Assembly: GCA_964423505.1 (NCBI GenBank)
Contig: CAYREX010000003.1
Coordinates: 186,001-250,000 of the forward strand
Direction: 5' to 3'
From: CAYREX01 sp964423505
GTDB taxonomy: Bacteria > Fermentibacterota > Fermentibacteria > Fermentibacterales > JCC-6
Length of the DNA stretch: 64,000 nucleotides
A program made the position numbers and the translations under genes. Below the pieces are notes generated by a model. It saw only the letters and a list, made by a program, of their open reading frames with translations. It ran no database searches and was not told the DNA's origin. This document shows positions 1-8,055 of this stretch, one piece after another. The stretch's first letter is position 1. Every line of letters starts with the position of its first letter.

Positions 1-1044
1 CTGGCGCTGGCCTCCCTGCCCGACGACGCCCCGGTCAGGGGGAACCTCGACGAGGTGGCCAGGGCGGGGGAGAGGGCCGCGAGGCTGGTGGCCCAGCTGC
101 TCGCCTTCTCCCGCCGCCAGATGATGCAGCCGGAGACCCTGGACCTCGACGATGTGATAGCCGACCTGCTCATCATGCTGGAGAGGGTCATCGGCGAGCA
201 CATAAGGCTCCGGTTCGAGCCCGGGCCGGGAGTCAAGCGGGTCAGGGCCGACCGGAGCATGATGGAGCAGGTGCTCATGAACCTCTGCGTGAACGCCAGG
301 GATGCCATGCCGGAGGGGGGGGACCTGCGTATAGCGACCGAGGCCAGCCGGCGCTCCGACGCCGGCTGCGACCCGGCCGACCTGCCCTCCGGGGATGACC
401 TGGTCGTCCTCACCGTGACCGACACCGGCGAAGGCATGACCCGGCAGGTCCTGGAGAGGGCCTTCGAGCCCTTCTTCACCACCAAGCCGGTGGGCAAGGG
501 GACCGGCCTGGGGCTGGCCACGGTGTACGGGATAGTCAGGCAGCACGGAGGCACCGTCACGGCGCAGAGCGAGCCGGGCAGCGGCAGCTCCTTCAGCGTC
601 CTCTTCCCCCGCTCCTCCGAGCCGGTGGGGGAGGGCCTGGACACTGGCGCGGAGCCGCCGGCCGGAAGGGGGGAGACTCTGCTTCTGGCGGAGGACGAGC
701 GGATGGTGATGGAGCTGAACGCCGCCATGCTGCGGGATGCCGGCTACGTCATCGTGCGGGCCGCCGACGGGCAGGAGGCGGTGGAGGTCTTCCGGAGGCG
801 GGGGGGGGAGATAGACGGCCTGTTCATGGACGTGGTCATGCCCCGTATGGGCGGGATAGAGGCGCTCGAGAGGATAAGGGAGGAATCGCCTGACGTGCCG
901 GTGCTCTTCACTACCGGCTACAGCGAGGAGGTCCTCGGCTCCGGAATGCTGAGCGACGAGAGGGTGAGGGTCCTCCGCAAGCCCTGCCGCAGGAGGGAGC
1001 TCCTTACCGCAATCCGCCGCATGCTCGACTCCGCCCCCGACTGA
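1..1044 (+). CDS. Hybrid histidine kinase, C-terminal part (5' end outside window)
   Basis: This is a two-component sensor kinase carrying its own receiver domain. The frame is open from base 1, so the sensor region and the phospho-accepting histidine lie outside the window. The end of the dimerisation helix is visible (LLAFSRRQ, about codon 33-40). An intact HATPase domain follows, with an N box (NLCVNARDAM), a G1 box (DTGEGM) and a G2 box (GKGTGLGLA). A receiver domain follows from about codon 222, with its acidic pocket (AEDE), a phospho-accepting Asp in MDVVMP and the conserved Lys in LRKPC. The type resembles the AHDFNN-class kinases, as does the kinase at 47647-50379, but here the ATPase motifs are all present. 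The signal sensed cannot be told. Stop is TGA at 1042-1044. Confidence 0.9.
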   Translation: MALASLPDDAPVRGNLDEVARAGERAARLVAQLLAFSRRQMMQPETLDLDDVIADLLIMLERVIGEHIRLRFEPGPGVKRVRADRSMMEQVLMNLCVNARDAMPEGGDLRIATEASRRSDAGCDPADLPSGDDLVVLTVTDTGEGMTRQVLERAFEPFFTTKPVGKGTGLGLATVYGIVRQHGGTVTAQSEPGSGSSFSVLFPRSSEPVGEGLDTGAEPPAGRGETLLLAEDERMVMELNAAMLRDAGYVIVRAADGQEAVEVFRRRGGEIDGLFMDVVMPRMGGIEALERIREESPDVPVLFTTGYSEEVLGSGMLSDERVRVLRKPCRRRELLTAIRRMLDSAPD

Positions 1045-1075
1045 CGCCTCCCCCGCGCTTCCCGCCGGATGTGAT

Positions 1076-1107
1076 ACGACCATCCCAGCCGGGTATCCAG
1101 GTATAAT
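1076..1107 (+). promoter_or_regulatory. Probable promoter of the cobalamin riboswitch transcript
   Basis: A perfect -10 hexamer TATAAT lies at 1102-1107, rare in such GC-rich DNA. It sits 40-50 bases upstream of the riboswitch core. No good -35 is seen; ACGACC at 1076-1081 is a weak match with a 20-base spacer. Transcription would start near 1114. Confidence 0.55.
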
Positions 1108-1149
1108 CCAGGGTATGGGGCCGGCCCTGCATCGCGGTGACGCCGGCCT

Positions 1150-1320
1150 CCGGTATGCTTATCTTCCATGTGGCCGCGGGGCGCAGGAAGACGGTGCGAG
1201 TCCGTCACGGTGGCGCCACTGTGACCGGGGACCGACCCCCGAGAGCCACTGCCCGGTGAGTTACAGAGCGGGCGGGAAGGCGGGGCGAGGGAGGATCCGG
1301 GAGTCAGGATACTGCGCCGC
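1150..1320 (+). promoter_or_regulatory. Cobalamin (adenosylcobalamin-type) riboswitch
   Basis: This leader carries the conserved core of cobalamin riboswitches. The GGAAGACGGTGCGAGTCCG segment starts at 1186, followed by CGCCACTGTGA from about 1213. The GAGAGCCACTGCCCGG segment follows, and a B12 box (AGTCAGGATACTGC) lies at 1302-1315. These occur in the expected order and spacing, directly upstream of a TonB-dependent receptor gene, the classical target of this RNA. The outer ends are approximate because I could not fold the molecule. The next feature describes the expression platform. A covariance-model search with the Rfam cobalamin family would fix the limits. Confidence 0.9.
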
Positions 1321-1356
1321 GGCCGGAGGCGCCTCCCGGACCAGGGGGCTCCCTCC

Positions 1357-1398
1357 GGGCCGGCTCCCGTGGCCGACACCGCAACGGGAGGTCGGCCC
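1357..1398 (+). promoter_or_regulatory. Shine-Dalgarno-sequestering helix of the riboswitch
   Basis: Bases 1357-1370 pair with 1384-1398 as two 7-bp blocks separated by one bulged G (1391), with a single G-T pair and a 13-base loop. The 3' arm contains the ribosome binding site GGGAGG (1386-1391) and the C of the proposed CTG start (1398). Forming it would hide the ribosome site, so the switch most likely acts on translation. The tract downstream (TCGTCTTTT, 1403-1411) is short, so a transcription terminator is a weaker alternative. A palindrome, GGAGGCGCCTCC at 1325-1336, could take part in the alternative fold. Confidence 0.65.
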
Positions 1399-3377
1399 TG
1401 ATTCGTCTTTTGCCAGCTCTTGTCGCCCTCATCTGCGTCCCTGCCCGGGGAGTCGCGCTACTTCACGTGGAGGACGGCTTCGGCAGGCCTGTCGCCGGTG
1501 CTCTGGTCAGCACCGGCGGTGAGCTTCTAGGCCTGACCGGCCCGGAAGGCGCGCTGTCGCTGGATACCTCTCCCGACTCCATCGGCGTCGACGCGCTCGG
1601 ATACGACGACTGGGCCGGGCCGTGGCCCGAGGACGGCGTCATCATGCTCTCTCCGGTTCCCGTACCTTCCGGCGTCGTGGTCTCCGTCCGCGGCAGCTGG
1701 GGAACGCTGCGCCAGTCCCTCCACCGGACGACTCTCATAGACGGCCGGGCCCTGGAGGACCTGGCGAGGGAGGGCCTCGGGGCTCTCGCCAGGTCTGCCG
1801 GAGGAGTCTACGCGCGGGAGTACGGCGGAGCCATGCCGGTGGTCTCGGTCTCGGTCAGGGGCGCCGACCCGGGACAGGTGGGCTATCTCCTCGACGGCCA
1901 CTCCCTGGAGAGCAGCATGGACGGCCTGCCGGGACACACCCTGGACCTCTCCGTCCTGGGCGGCATAGAGCTGGCCAGGGGCGTGGGCCCCGGGCTGCCC
2001 GGTGGCGGGATGGCCGGAACGCTGAACCTCCTGCCCCGCTCTCCCGGTGCGCCGCCTTCGGCCGAGCTCCGGGCAGACGACAGGGGCGGTGTCGGCGTGT
2101 CGGCCGGAGCAGGCACCGGGACCCTCCGGGTGGACGCGAGCGTGGCCCGGAGGAAGTGCGCGGGCGGCTCCGGAGCCAGCCTCGGGACGGTCCTCATGAC
2201 CGGGATTGCCGGCGGGCTGCGGGGCGGTATCCTCGCCTCGGCGTCCTCCGGCTCCGTCGAGTCCCCGGAATGGAGCCTGCCGTCGGACGGCTGGCGCTGC
2301 AGGAGCTCCGTCGACGGATGGGCGTCGCTGGCCACCGGCAGGCTCCGCTTCCGGGCCGGCGGCAGGCTGGGAAGGATGACCTACGAGCAGACCGTGCCCC
2401 AGGCTGTCTCCGACACCCACGAAGAGGCCTCCTGCCGGGCCGGCATCTCCCTGCTCCCGGGCATCGTGCGCGGACTGGTCCTGGGCGGTACCGCGGAGAC
2501 GTCCAGGGTCTCCAGCACCTCGATAGGGGAGAGAGGGCGCTCCGAGGCCGGACTCTCGGCGGTGCTGTCCCGTCGGGGCTCGCCCTCTCTCGACCTGGCC
2601 GTCCGGGGCACCTCTGCCGGAGCCGGCGGTCCCATGGTCGGGGCGAGGCTGGGGGTGTCGGTCCAGCTGGCCGACTCGGCTCTGGTCCTGTCCGCCGCCG
2701 CCGGCAGGGGATTCAGGAGACCGACCCTCAACGAGCTGTACTGGCCGGAGGACGCCTTCGCCCGGGGCAACCCGGAGCTCGAGCCGGAGACCTCCCTGGA
2801 ATGCGAGCTCTCCGCCGCGGGGCGGCCGGCAGGATGGCTGGACCTCTACGCGGCAGCCTTCATGGCGAGGACGGAGGGGATGATAAGGTGGGAGCCGGGC
2901 GATGGGGGGAGGTGGACGCCGGTCAACATCGGCGTCGCACGGAGGATGGGTCTGGAGGGTGAGCTGCGCGCGCGCGCCGGCTTCCTCCGACTGAGGGGGT
3001 GCGGCACCCTGATGTCGGTGACCGACGAGACCCCGCACTCGACCACCCGCGGCATGCGGCTGCCCTACTCGCCGGGGCTCACGTGGGGGCTCTCCGCCTC
3101 TCTGCGGCTGGCCGGTCCGGTTTCGCTCAGGCTGGGGGCGGAGGGCACCGGCTACAGGTATACGAACTACAGCGAGACCGCATGGCTCTCGCCCTACGGC
3201 CTGCTGTCGGCCGGAGTGGACGTAGCTCTGCCCGGCTCAGGTGGCGCCACGCTCTCGCTCGACCTGGAGAACCTGACGGACGTTTCTTACATGGAGACCG
3301 GCGGCTACCCGGGGAGGTCCCGGACGCTCTCCGCCGCTCTCCGCTGGGATGGAGGAGGAGACGGCTATGACGACTGA
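1398..3377 (+). CDS. TonB-dependent outer membrane receptor, BtuB-like (predicted cobalamin uptake)
   Basis: This is an outer membrane beta-barrel receptor that would import a substrate using TonB energy. The riboswitch points to vitamin B12 or another corrinoid. The protein is 659 aa with a signal peptide (start IRLLPALVALICV), a carboxypeptidase-regulatory-like domain (about 25-90), a plug domain (about 95-215, with LLDGHSLE and GIELARGVG) and a C-terminal barrel ending in LSAALRW. I chose CTG at 1398 because GGGAGG lies six bases upstream and it adds a charged signal-peptide start. TTG at 1410 would be 18 bases from that site. The last 11 bases overlap the lipoprotein gene downstream. Length and domain order fit the family. 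Substrate is inferred from the regulator, not from the barrel. Confidence 0.85.
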   Translation: MIRLLPALVALICVPARGVALLHVEDGFGRPVAGALVSTGGELLGLTGPEGALSLDTSPDSIGVDALGYDDWAGPWPEDGVIMLSPVPVPSGVVVSVRGSWGTLRQSLHRTTLIDGRALEDLAREGLGALARSAGGVYAREYGGAMPVVSVSVRGADPGQVGYLLDGHSLESSMDGLPGHTLDLSVLGGIELARGVGPGLPGGGMAGTLNLLPRSPGAPPSAELRADDRGGVGVSAGAGTGTLRVDASVARRKCAGGSGASLGTVLMTGIAGGLRGGILASASSGSVESPEWSLPSDGWRCRSSVDGWASLATGRLRFRAGGRLGRMTYEQTVPQAVSDTHEEASCRAGISLLPGIVRGLVLGGTAETSRVSSTSIGERGRSEAGLSAVLSRRGSPSLDLAVRGTSAGAGGPMVGARLGVSVQLADSALVLSAAAGRGFRRPTLNELYWPEDAFARGNPELEPETSLECELSAAGRPAGWLDLYAAAFMARTEGMIRWEPGDGGRWTPVNIGVARRMGLEGELRARAGFLRLRGCGTLMSVTDETPHSTTRGMRLPYSPGLTWGLSASLRLAGPVSLRLGAEGTGYRYTNYSETAWLSPYGLLSAGVDVALPGSGGATLSLDLENLTDVSYMETGGYPGRSRTLSAALRWDGGGDGYDD

Positions 3378-4371
3378 CGTGAGACTCGTCGGGGCCCGCA
3401 TGTCGGCCCTGGCGCTGATGGCGGTCCTCATCGCGGCGGGATGCTCGGACCCCGCCGGCATCACCCCAGGGCCGAACCCGGAGGGTGACCCGGTGGCATG
3501 GTTCAACGGCCTCGGCTACACGGTCGACCTCTACTTCCCCAAGGTCGACTCGCTGGTAGCCGGGGCCTACCACACCGGGGAGGTCCCCTGCGACATCCGC
3601 ACCACCTCGCCGAGGACCTTCGCCGTCCTCAGCACCCTCTCCTGCCAGCTCCGCCTGTACGACACGGGCCAGGAGGGGACCCCGACGAAGGCCATCGAGC
3701 TGCCCGCCGGCTCCAATCCCTACTCCATGTGCTGGGACGGGGAGGTCTTCTGGGTCGCGCTGCTCCTCTCCGGGGAGGTGGCCAGGGTCACCCCGGAGGG
3801 CGGGGTGACCACCTACGACACGCCGGCGAACCCCACCTCCGTCGCGTCTACCTGCGACCTGGTAATCGTCGGGCACGGAAACTGGCCGGACAGCAGCGTG
3901 ACAGGAGGGCTGACGCTCCTGGACGCAGGGAGCGGGGAGATTCTGGACAGCGTCCAGACGCCGGACAACGTCACCGCCCTGGAGTACTTTCCGCAGACCG
4001 GCATGGTCCACGTCTCCACCTCGACCTTCACCGGGGACGGGATGATAAACGTGGTCGACCCGGGCTCCGGCTCGGTGGAGGCCACGGTCGCCACGGGCGG
4101 CTCTCCGGGAAGGCCGGTTGCCGTGGAAGGCGGTTTCGCAGCCGGCGACGGGTGGACCTCCGGCAGGGTCTACCTCTACGGCGAGGACGGCTCCCTGGAC
4201 GTGTGGGAGAGCGGCATGTCGTCGGTCACCGGCCTGGCGCTCATGGAGGGGATGCTCTACCTGACCGACTTCAACGGCGACAGGGTCCTGGTGGCGGAGG
4301 CTTCCACCCTGACGCCGGTGGACACCCTCGCATCCGGCGACGGCCCGCAGGGCATCGCGGCGGTGGAGTGA
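3367..4371 (+). CDS. Lipoprotein with YncE/NHL-type beta-propeller repeats, B12 locus
   Basis: This predicted lipoprotein has a signal peptide and lipobox (VLIAAGC) followed by repeats of about 45 residues, typical of a YncE-like propeller (for example DLVIVGHG, GMINVVDPGSGSVEATV, GMLYLTDFNGDRVLV). ATG 3367 is preferred over ATG 3349 because the strong GGAGGAGGAG (3351-3360) sits six bases before it. The gene overlaps the receptor's end and should be translated from the same riboswitch-controlled message. In Bacteroidota, YncE-like surface lipoproteins accompany BtuB-type receptors, so a role in corrinoid capture at the cell surface is a reasonable inference. Nothing in the protein itself proves ligand binding. 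Confidence 0.8.
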   Translation: MTTDVRLVGARMSALALMAVLIAAGCSDPAGITPGPNPEGDPVAWFNGLGYTVDLYFPKVDSLVAGAYHTGEVPCDIRTTSPRTFAVLSTLSCQLRLYDTGQEGTPTKAIELPAGSNPYSMCWDGEVFWVALLLSGEVARVTPEGGVTTYDTPANPTSVASTCDLVIVGHGNWPDSSVTGGLTLLDAGSGEILDSVQTPDNVTALEYFPQTGMVHVSTSTFTGDGMINVVDPGSGSVEATVATGGSPGRPVAVEGGFAAGDGWTSGRVYLYGEDGSLDVWESGMSSVTGLALMEGMLYLTDFNGDRVLVAEASTLTPVDTLASGDGPQGIAAVE

Positions 4372-4375
4372 GCCG

Positions 4376-4420
4376 CAGCCGGTCCCGAGGCTGACCCGGT
4401 ACCGGCTGGAGACGTATATT
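4376..4420 (+). promoter_or_regulatory. Dyad and probable promoter before the PHP-glycosyltransferase gene
   Basis: A -10-like TATATT lies at 4415-4420, with CTGACC at 4391-4396 as a possible -35 (18-base spacer). An 8-bp inverted repeat (CAGCCGGT 4376-4383, ACCGGCTG 4401-4408) straddles this -35. It could be an operator or the hairpin ending the upstream transcript; no T-run follows it. Confidence 0.45.
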
Positions 4421-4444
4421 ACGGCTCGACTCCCGGGGGGTATC

Positions 4445-6850
4445 ATGGTCTCACGCTCATGCGACATGCACGTGCACTCGAAGCACTCGATGGCTTCGGG
4501 GAGCTGGCTCCTGAGGCGGTTCAGAGTACCGGAGAGCTTCACCCCCCCCGAGCTGGTCTACGAGCTGGCCAGGAAGCGGGGGATGGACTACGTCACCATA
4601 ACCGACATCAACTCCATAGAGGGTGCGCTCCGGATAGGCCACCTCCCCGGCACATTCCTGAGCGAGCAGGTGAGGACCTACCTCCCCGGGAGGCGCTCGG
4701 CGGTACACATCCTCGTCTACGACCTGACGCCGGAGCAGCACGAGGAGATGGCCGGTGTCAGGGAGTCCTACCCCGCTCTCATGGAGTACCTGAGGGACCG
4801 GGGGCTCATGCACTCCTTCGCCCATCCGTTCTACTACCCGGAGGCCGACCTCTCGCTCGGCGACTTCGCCATGGTCGCGAGGGACGCGGAGCTGGTCGAG
4901 TCAATGAACGGCACCAGGGCCAGGGAGGAGAACGACTCCGTCCCGCCGGTCGTCAGGGCGATAAGGGGCGACGGCTCGTTCTCCGGCTTCACCGGCGGCT
5001 CCGACGACCACTGCGGGCGTTTCATCGGCCTGACGTTCACCAAGGTCGAGGGCGCCGGGAGCCTGTCGGAGTTCCTCGATGGGGTCCGGCAGGGGAGGGG
5101 CAGGCCTGCCGGGCAGCACGGCACGGCGGTCAGAACCGCCTACTCGCTCTACTCCGTCGCCTACTCGTTCTACCGCGACCGGCTGACGGCGAGGCAGGTC
5201 CCGACCTTCGCGAAGTTCGCCGCCGACAGGTTCTTCGCGCCGGGCGCCGGCAGGGAGGAGCCCACGCTCTGGCACAAGGCGGACTTCGTCTTCCACCAGC
5301 TGCTGAAGAAAGCCAGGAGGGCCGACCGCTCCGACTTCGAGGCGGTCGTTGCCGACAACCTGGTGGAGATAGGCAGGGACCTCGCGCTCCAGACCGAGGA
5401 CCCGGGCGCCGAGTCGGACAGGATAGACGAGCGCACCTACGAGATACTGAACATGCTAACGAACAGGCTTCTGCGTCACTTCAGCTCCGTCCTCATCGGC
5501 AGGGTCTCGGAGGGGAGGTTCCTGGAGGCACTGGAGTCGGTGACCGCCCTGCTCCCGGTGCTGCTGCTCAACGCTCCCTACCCCGTGTGCTACCTGAACA
5601 GGAGGAAGGGCAGGGACGCGGTCCGCACCGTCTCGAGGGAGTACGCCCCGGAGGTTGCCTCAGGGCTCCGGGACTCCAACCGCAGGGTCTGGTTCACCGA
5701 TACCATAGACGACCTGAACGGAGTCTCACGGACGATACAGAGGTACAGCAGGATAGCTCTCTCCGACGGTCGGGAGCTGGCCATAGCCGCCTGCCAGTCG
5801 AGGCCGCTGTCTTTTCCCGGATGGGTGGTCAACTTCCCACCGCTACAGGAGTTCCCCATTCCAGGCTACACGACCAAGCTGCTCTCCATCCCCCCCTTCC
5901 TCGAGCTTCTCCGTTTCGTGGAGGACGAACGGTTCGGGATGATGTACATATCCACGCCCGGGCCTGTCGGGGTGGCTGCGCTGGGCATCGCGAGGCTGCT
6001 GGACATACCCTGCGCGGGTATCTATCACACGGACTACCCCAGGCACGTCAACCGGATAGTCGAGGACGGCAGGCTGGGGGAGCTGGCCGGGGTGTTCGCG
6101 TCCTGGTTCTACAACGCGGTGGACATGGTCCTCGTCCCGAGCCGGTTCTACATGGACGACCTGGAGGCCATGGGCGTGGAGAGGAGCAGGATGGAGCTCT
6201 TCCCCAGGGGGACCGACTGCGAGCTCTTCTCTCCCGCTCACCGCTCCGACACCTTCCTCGGGAGGTTCGGCGGTACCGTCGGCTCCACCAGGCTCGTCTA
6301 CGTGGGGAGGATATCCAGGGAGAAGGACCTGGACGTCCTCGCCGACGCCTTCCTGGAGGCCCGGAAGGAGCTCCCCTACCTTGAGCTCTACTTCGTCGGC
6401 GACGGCCCCTACCTCGGGGAGCTGGTCAACAGGCTCAGCGGCAGGGGCGGCTACTTCTGCGGCGAGATGCACGGCAGGGACCTCTCCGCCGCCTACGCCT
6501 CGGGTGACATCTTCGTCTTCCCGAGCTCGACCGACACCTACGGCAACTCCGTCCTGGAGGCCCAGGCCTCCGGGCTGCCCGCCATAGTCAGCGATGCCGG
6601 TGGCCCGCAGGAGATAATCGAACCCGGCCGCACCGGCCTCGTGTTCAGGAGCCACGACACGTCTTCGCTGCTCTCGGCCATCGTGAAGCTGGCGGAGGAG
6701 AGGGAGACCAGGGAACGGATGGCGGAGTCTTCCCGGGAGCTTGCGGCCTCCAGGACCTGGGAGGACGCCTTCGACAGGCTCTGGGACATCTCCCCCTCGC
6801 AGGTCGAGGCCTGCTCCCGCTCCGGCCGGGGTCCTTCCCGGGGGGCCTGA
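4445..6850 (+). CDS. PHP metal-hydrolase domain fused to a family 4 glycosyltransferase
   Basis: This 801-aa protein has three parts. Residues 1 to about 210 are a PHP domain with metal ligands in MHVHSKHS (residues 8-15), TDINS, AHPFYY and GSDDHCGR. Residues about 215-480 are a mostly helical linker I cannot assign. Residues about 490-780 are a GT-B glycosyltransferase like the SqdX/MgtA mannosyl- or sulfoquinovosyl-transferase group, with IYHTDYPRH, YVGRISREKDLD and TDTYGNSVLEAQASGLP. The PHP half could remove a phosphate or otherwise hydrolyse a product related to the glycosyl transfer. Substrates are unknown. The gene overlaps the channel gene downstream by one base (TGATG), suggesting coupled translation. 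SD is GGGGGG at 4436-4441. Confidence 0.85.
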   Translation: MVSRSCDMHVHSKHSMASGSWLLRRFRVPESFTPPELVYELARKRGMDYVTITDINSIEGALRIGHLPGTFLSEQVRTYLPGRRSAVHILVYDLTPEQHEEMAGVRESYPALMEYLRDRGLMHSFAHPFYYPEADLSLGDFAMVARDAELVESMNGTRAREENDSVPPVVRAIRGDGSFSGFTGGSDDHCGRFIGLTFTKVEGAGSLSEFLDGVRQGRGRPAGQHGTAVRTAYSLYSVAYSFYRDRLTARQVPTFAKFAADRFFAPGAGREEPTLWHKADFVFHQLLKKARRADRSDFEAVVADNLVEIGRDLALQTEDPGAESDRIDERTYEILNMLTNRLLRHFSSVLIGRVSEGRFLEALESVTALLPVLLLNAPYPVCYLNRRKGRDAVRTVSREYAPEVASGLRDSNRRVWFTDTIDDLNGVSRTIQRYSRIALSDGRELAIAACQSRPLSFPGWVVNFPPLQEFPIPGYTTKLLSIPPFLELLRFVEDERFGMMYISTPGPVGVAALGIARLLDIPCAGIYHTDYPRHVNRIVEDGRLGELAGVFASWFYNAVDMVLVPSRFYMDDLEAMGVERSRMELFPRGTDCELFSPAHRSDTFLGRFGGTVGSTRLVYVGRISREKDLDVLADAFLEARKELPYLELYFVGDGPYLGELVNRLSGRGGYFCGEMHGRDLSAAYASGDIFVFPSSTDTYGNSVLEAQASGLPAIVSDAGGPQEIIEPGRTGLVFRSHDTSSLLSAIVKLAEERETRERMAESSRELAASRTWEDAFDRLWDISPSQVEACSRSGRGPSRGA

Positions 6851-8055
6851 TGCTCAGGCGACGCCGCCTGAAGGGGAGGAGGGGCGTCAGGCCGAGCGCC
6901 GGCAGGGGGCTCTCGGTCTTCCTATCCAGCAAGATAGCGGTGGCGCTCACGCTCTTCGTCCTGGTCATGGTCATCGGCACCGGCGGCTTCATGGTCTTCG
7001 TCTCCCACCGGGACTCGCAGGCCGCGGAGGGGGCGACGCCCTCCGGCGACCCGACCGGCAGGGCCGGGCTCTACGAGGACGAGGGCACCCTGACCGGAAG
7101 GCTCCTGCTCTCCTGCTACATGACCGCCATCACCATAACCACGGTGGGCTACGACGACGTGGTACGCAACTACGCCTACGGCTACCTGGACGAGGGCTGG
7201 AGGCGGGCGTACAACGCCTGGGTGACGTTCTTCGTGATAGTTGCGTACATGGTCATCCTCTACGTCAACGCGAACTTCGTCGCCTACCTGGTGGGCAGGA
7301 GGCTCGCCGAGACCATGAAGCGGAGGGCGGTCCTGAGGAGCATCTCCCGGCTCTCGGGCCACCTTATCGTCTGCGGCTGCGGGGGGCCCGGCTCGGTGGT
7401 CGCGCTGGAGGCCCTCAGGTGCGGCGTGCCCGTGGTGGGGATAGACTCTCCCGATGAGCCGCCCCAGGAGCTGCGGAAGAGGAGGGGCTTCCTCTACCTC
7501 GCCTGGGACAGGCCGGACGACGAGATGCTGGCCGACGCCGGAGCATCCGAGGCCGCCTACCTGGTCAGCGTGCTCGGAGAGGACAGCGCGAACCTCTACA
7601 TGACGCTGACGGCAAGGCTCGTCGGACCGCGGCTCAGGATAGCCTCCAGGGCCAGCGGGGCGGACAGCGAGGAGAAGCTGCTGCAGGCCGGGGCGGACGT
7701 GGCCTTCTCGCCATGGGCCACAACCGGACGGAGGCTGGTCGCGGCCATGCTCCACTCCGAGACGGTGGACTTCCTGGAGAGGATGATGTCCGACCAGACC
7801 CACGACGTGCGGGTGGAGGAGTACAGGGTCGAGCAGGGGAGCCCGGTGGTGGGCAGGAGCCTGCGGGAGCTGGAGATAGGCCGGAAGGTCGGGGTCAGCG
7901 TCTTCGCCATAATGGACGCCGGTGGCGACACCGAGTTCAACCCTGGCGCCGGACGGAGACTGGAGGCCGGTGACGTGCTGCTCTACGCGGCGGACTCCGA
8001 TAGGCACGAGGCGCTGGTCCGCCTCATGGAGCGCCGGAAGAGGAGGTGGTCGTGA
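6850..8055 (+). CDS. Two-TM potassium channel with RCK (TrkA-N/TrkA-C) domains
   Basis: This is an inner membrane ion channel subunit of 401 aa. A charged N-terminus is followed by TM1 (about 30-53), a pore loop with filter sequence TTVGYDD (about 98-104), and TM2 (about 123-145). A cytoplasmic RCK-N Rossmann domain begins at HLIVCGCGGPGS and an RCK-C domain ends the protein. The usual filter is TVGYG; here the last Gly is Asp, so selectivity may differ or depend on partners. The next gene encodes a second, membrane-free RCK protein overlapping by four bases, and the two may form one gating ring. RCK domains normally bind nucleotides or divalent ions. Confidence 0.88.
   Translation: MLRRRRLKGRRGVRPSAGRGLSVFLSSKIAVALTLFVLVMVIGTGGFMVFVSHRDSQAAEGATPSGDPTGRAGLYEDEGTLTGRLLLSCYMTAITITTVGYDDVVRNYAYGYLDEGWRRAYNAWVTFFVIVAYMVILYVNANFVAYLVGRRLAETMKRRAVLRSISRLSGHLIVCGCGGPGSVVALEALRCGVPVVGIDSPDEPPQELRKRRGFLYLAWDRPDDEMLADAGASEAAYLVSVLGEDSANLYMTLTARLVGPRLRIASRASGADSEEKLLQAGADVAFSPWATTGRRLVAAMLHSETVDFLERMMSDQTHDVRVEEYRVEQGSPVVGRSLRELEIGRKVGVSVFAIMDAGGDTEFNPGAGRRLEAGDVLLYAADSDRHEALVRLMERRKRRWS

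Noticed and set aside
1115..1522. Plus-strand 135-residue protein across the riboswitch
   Set aside because: It reads through the RNA structure and the receptor's signal region out of frame; no family resemblance.
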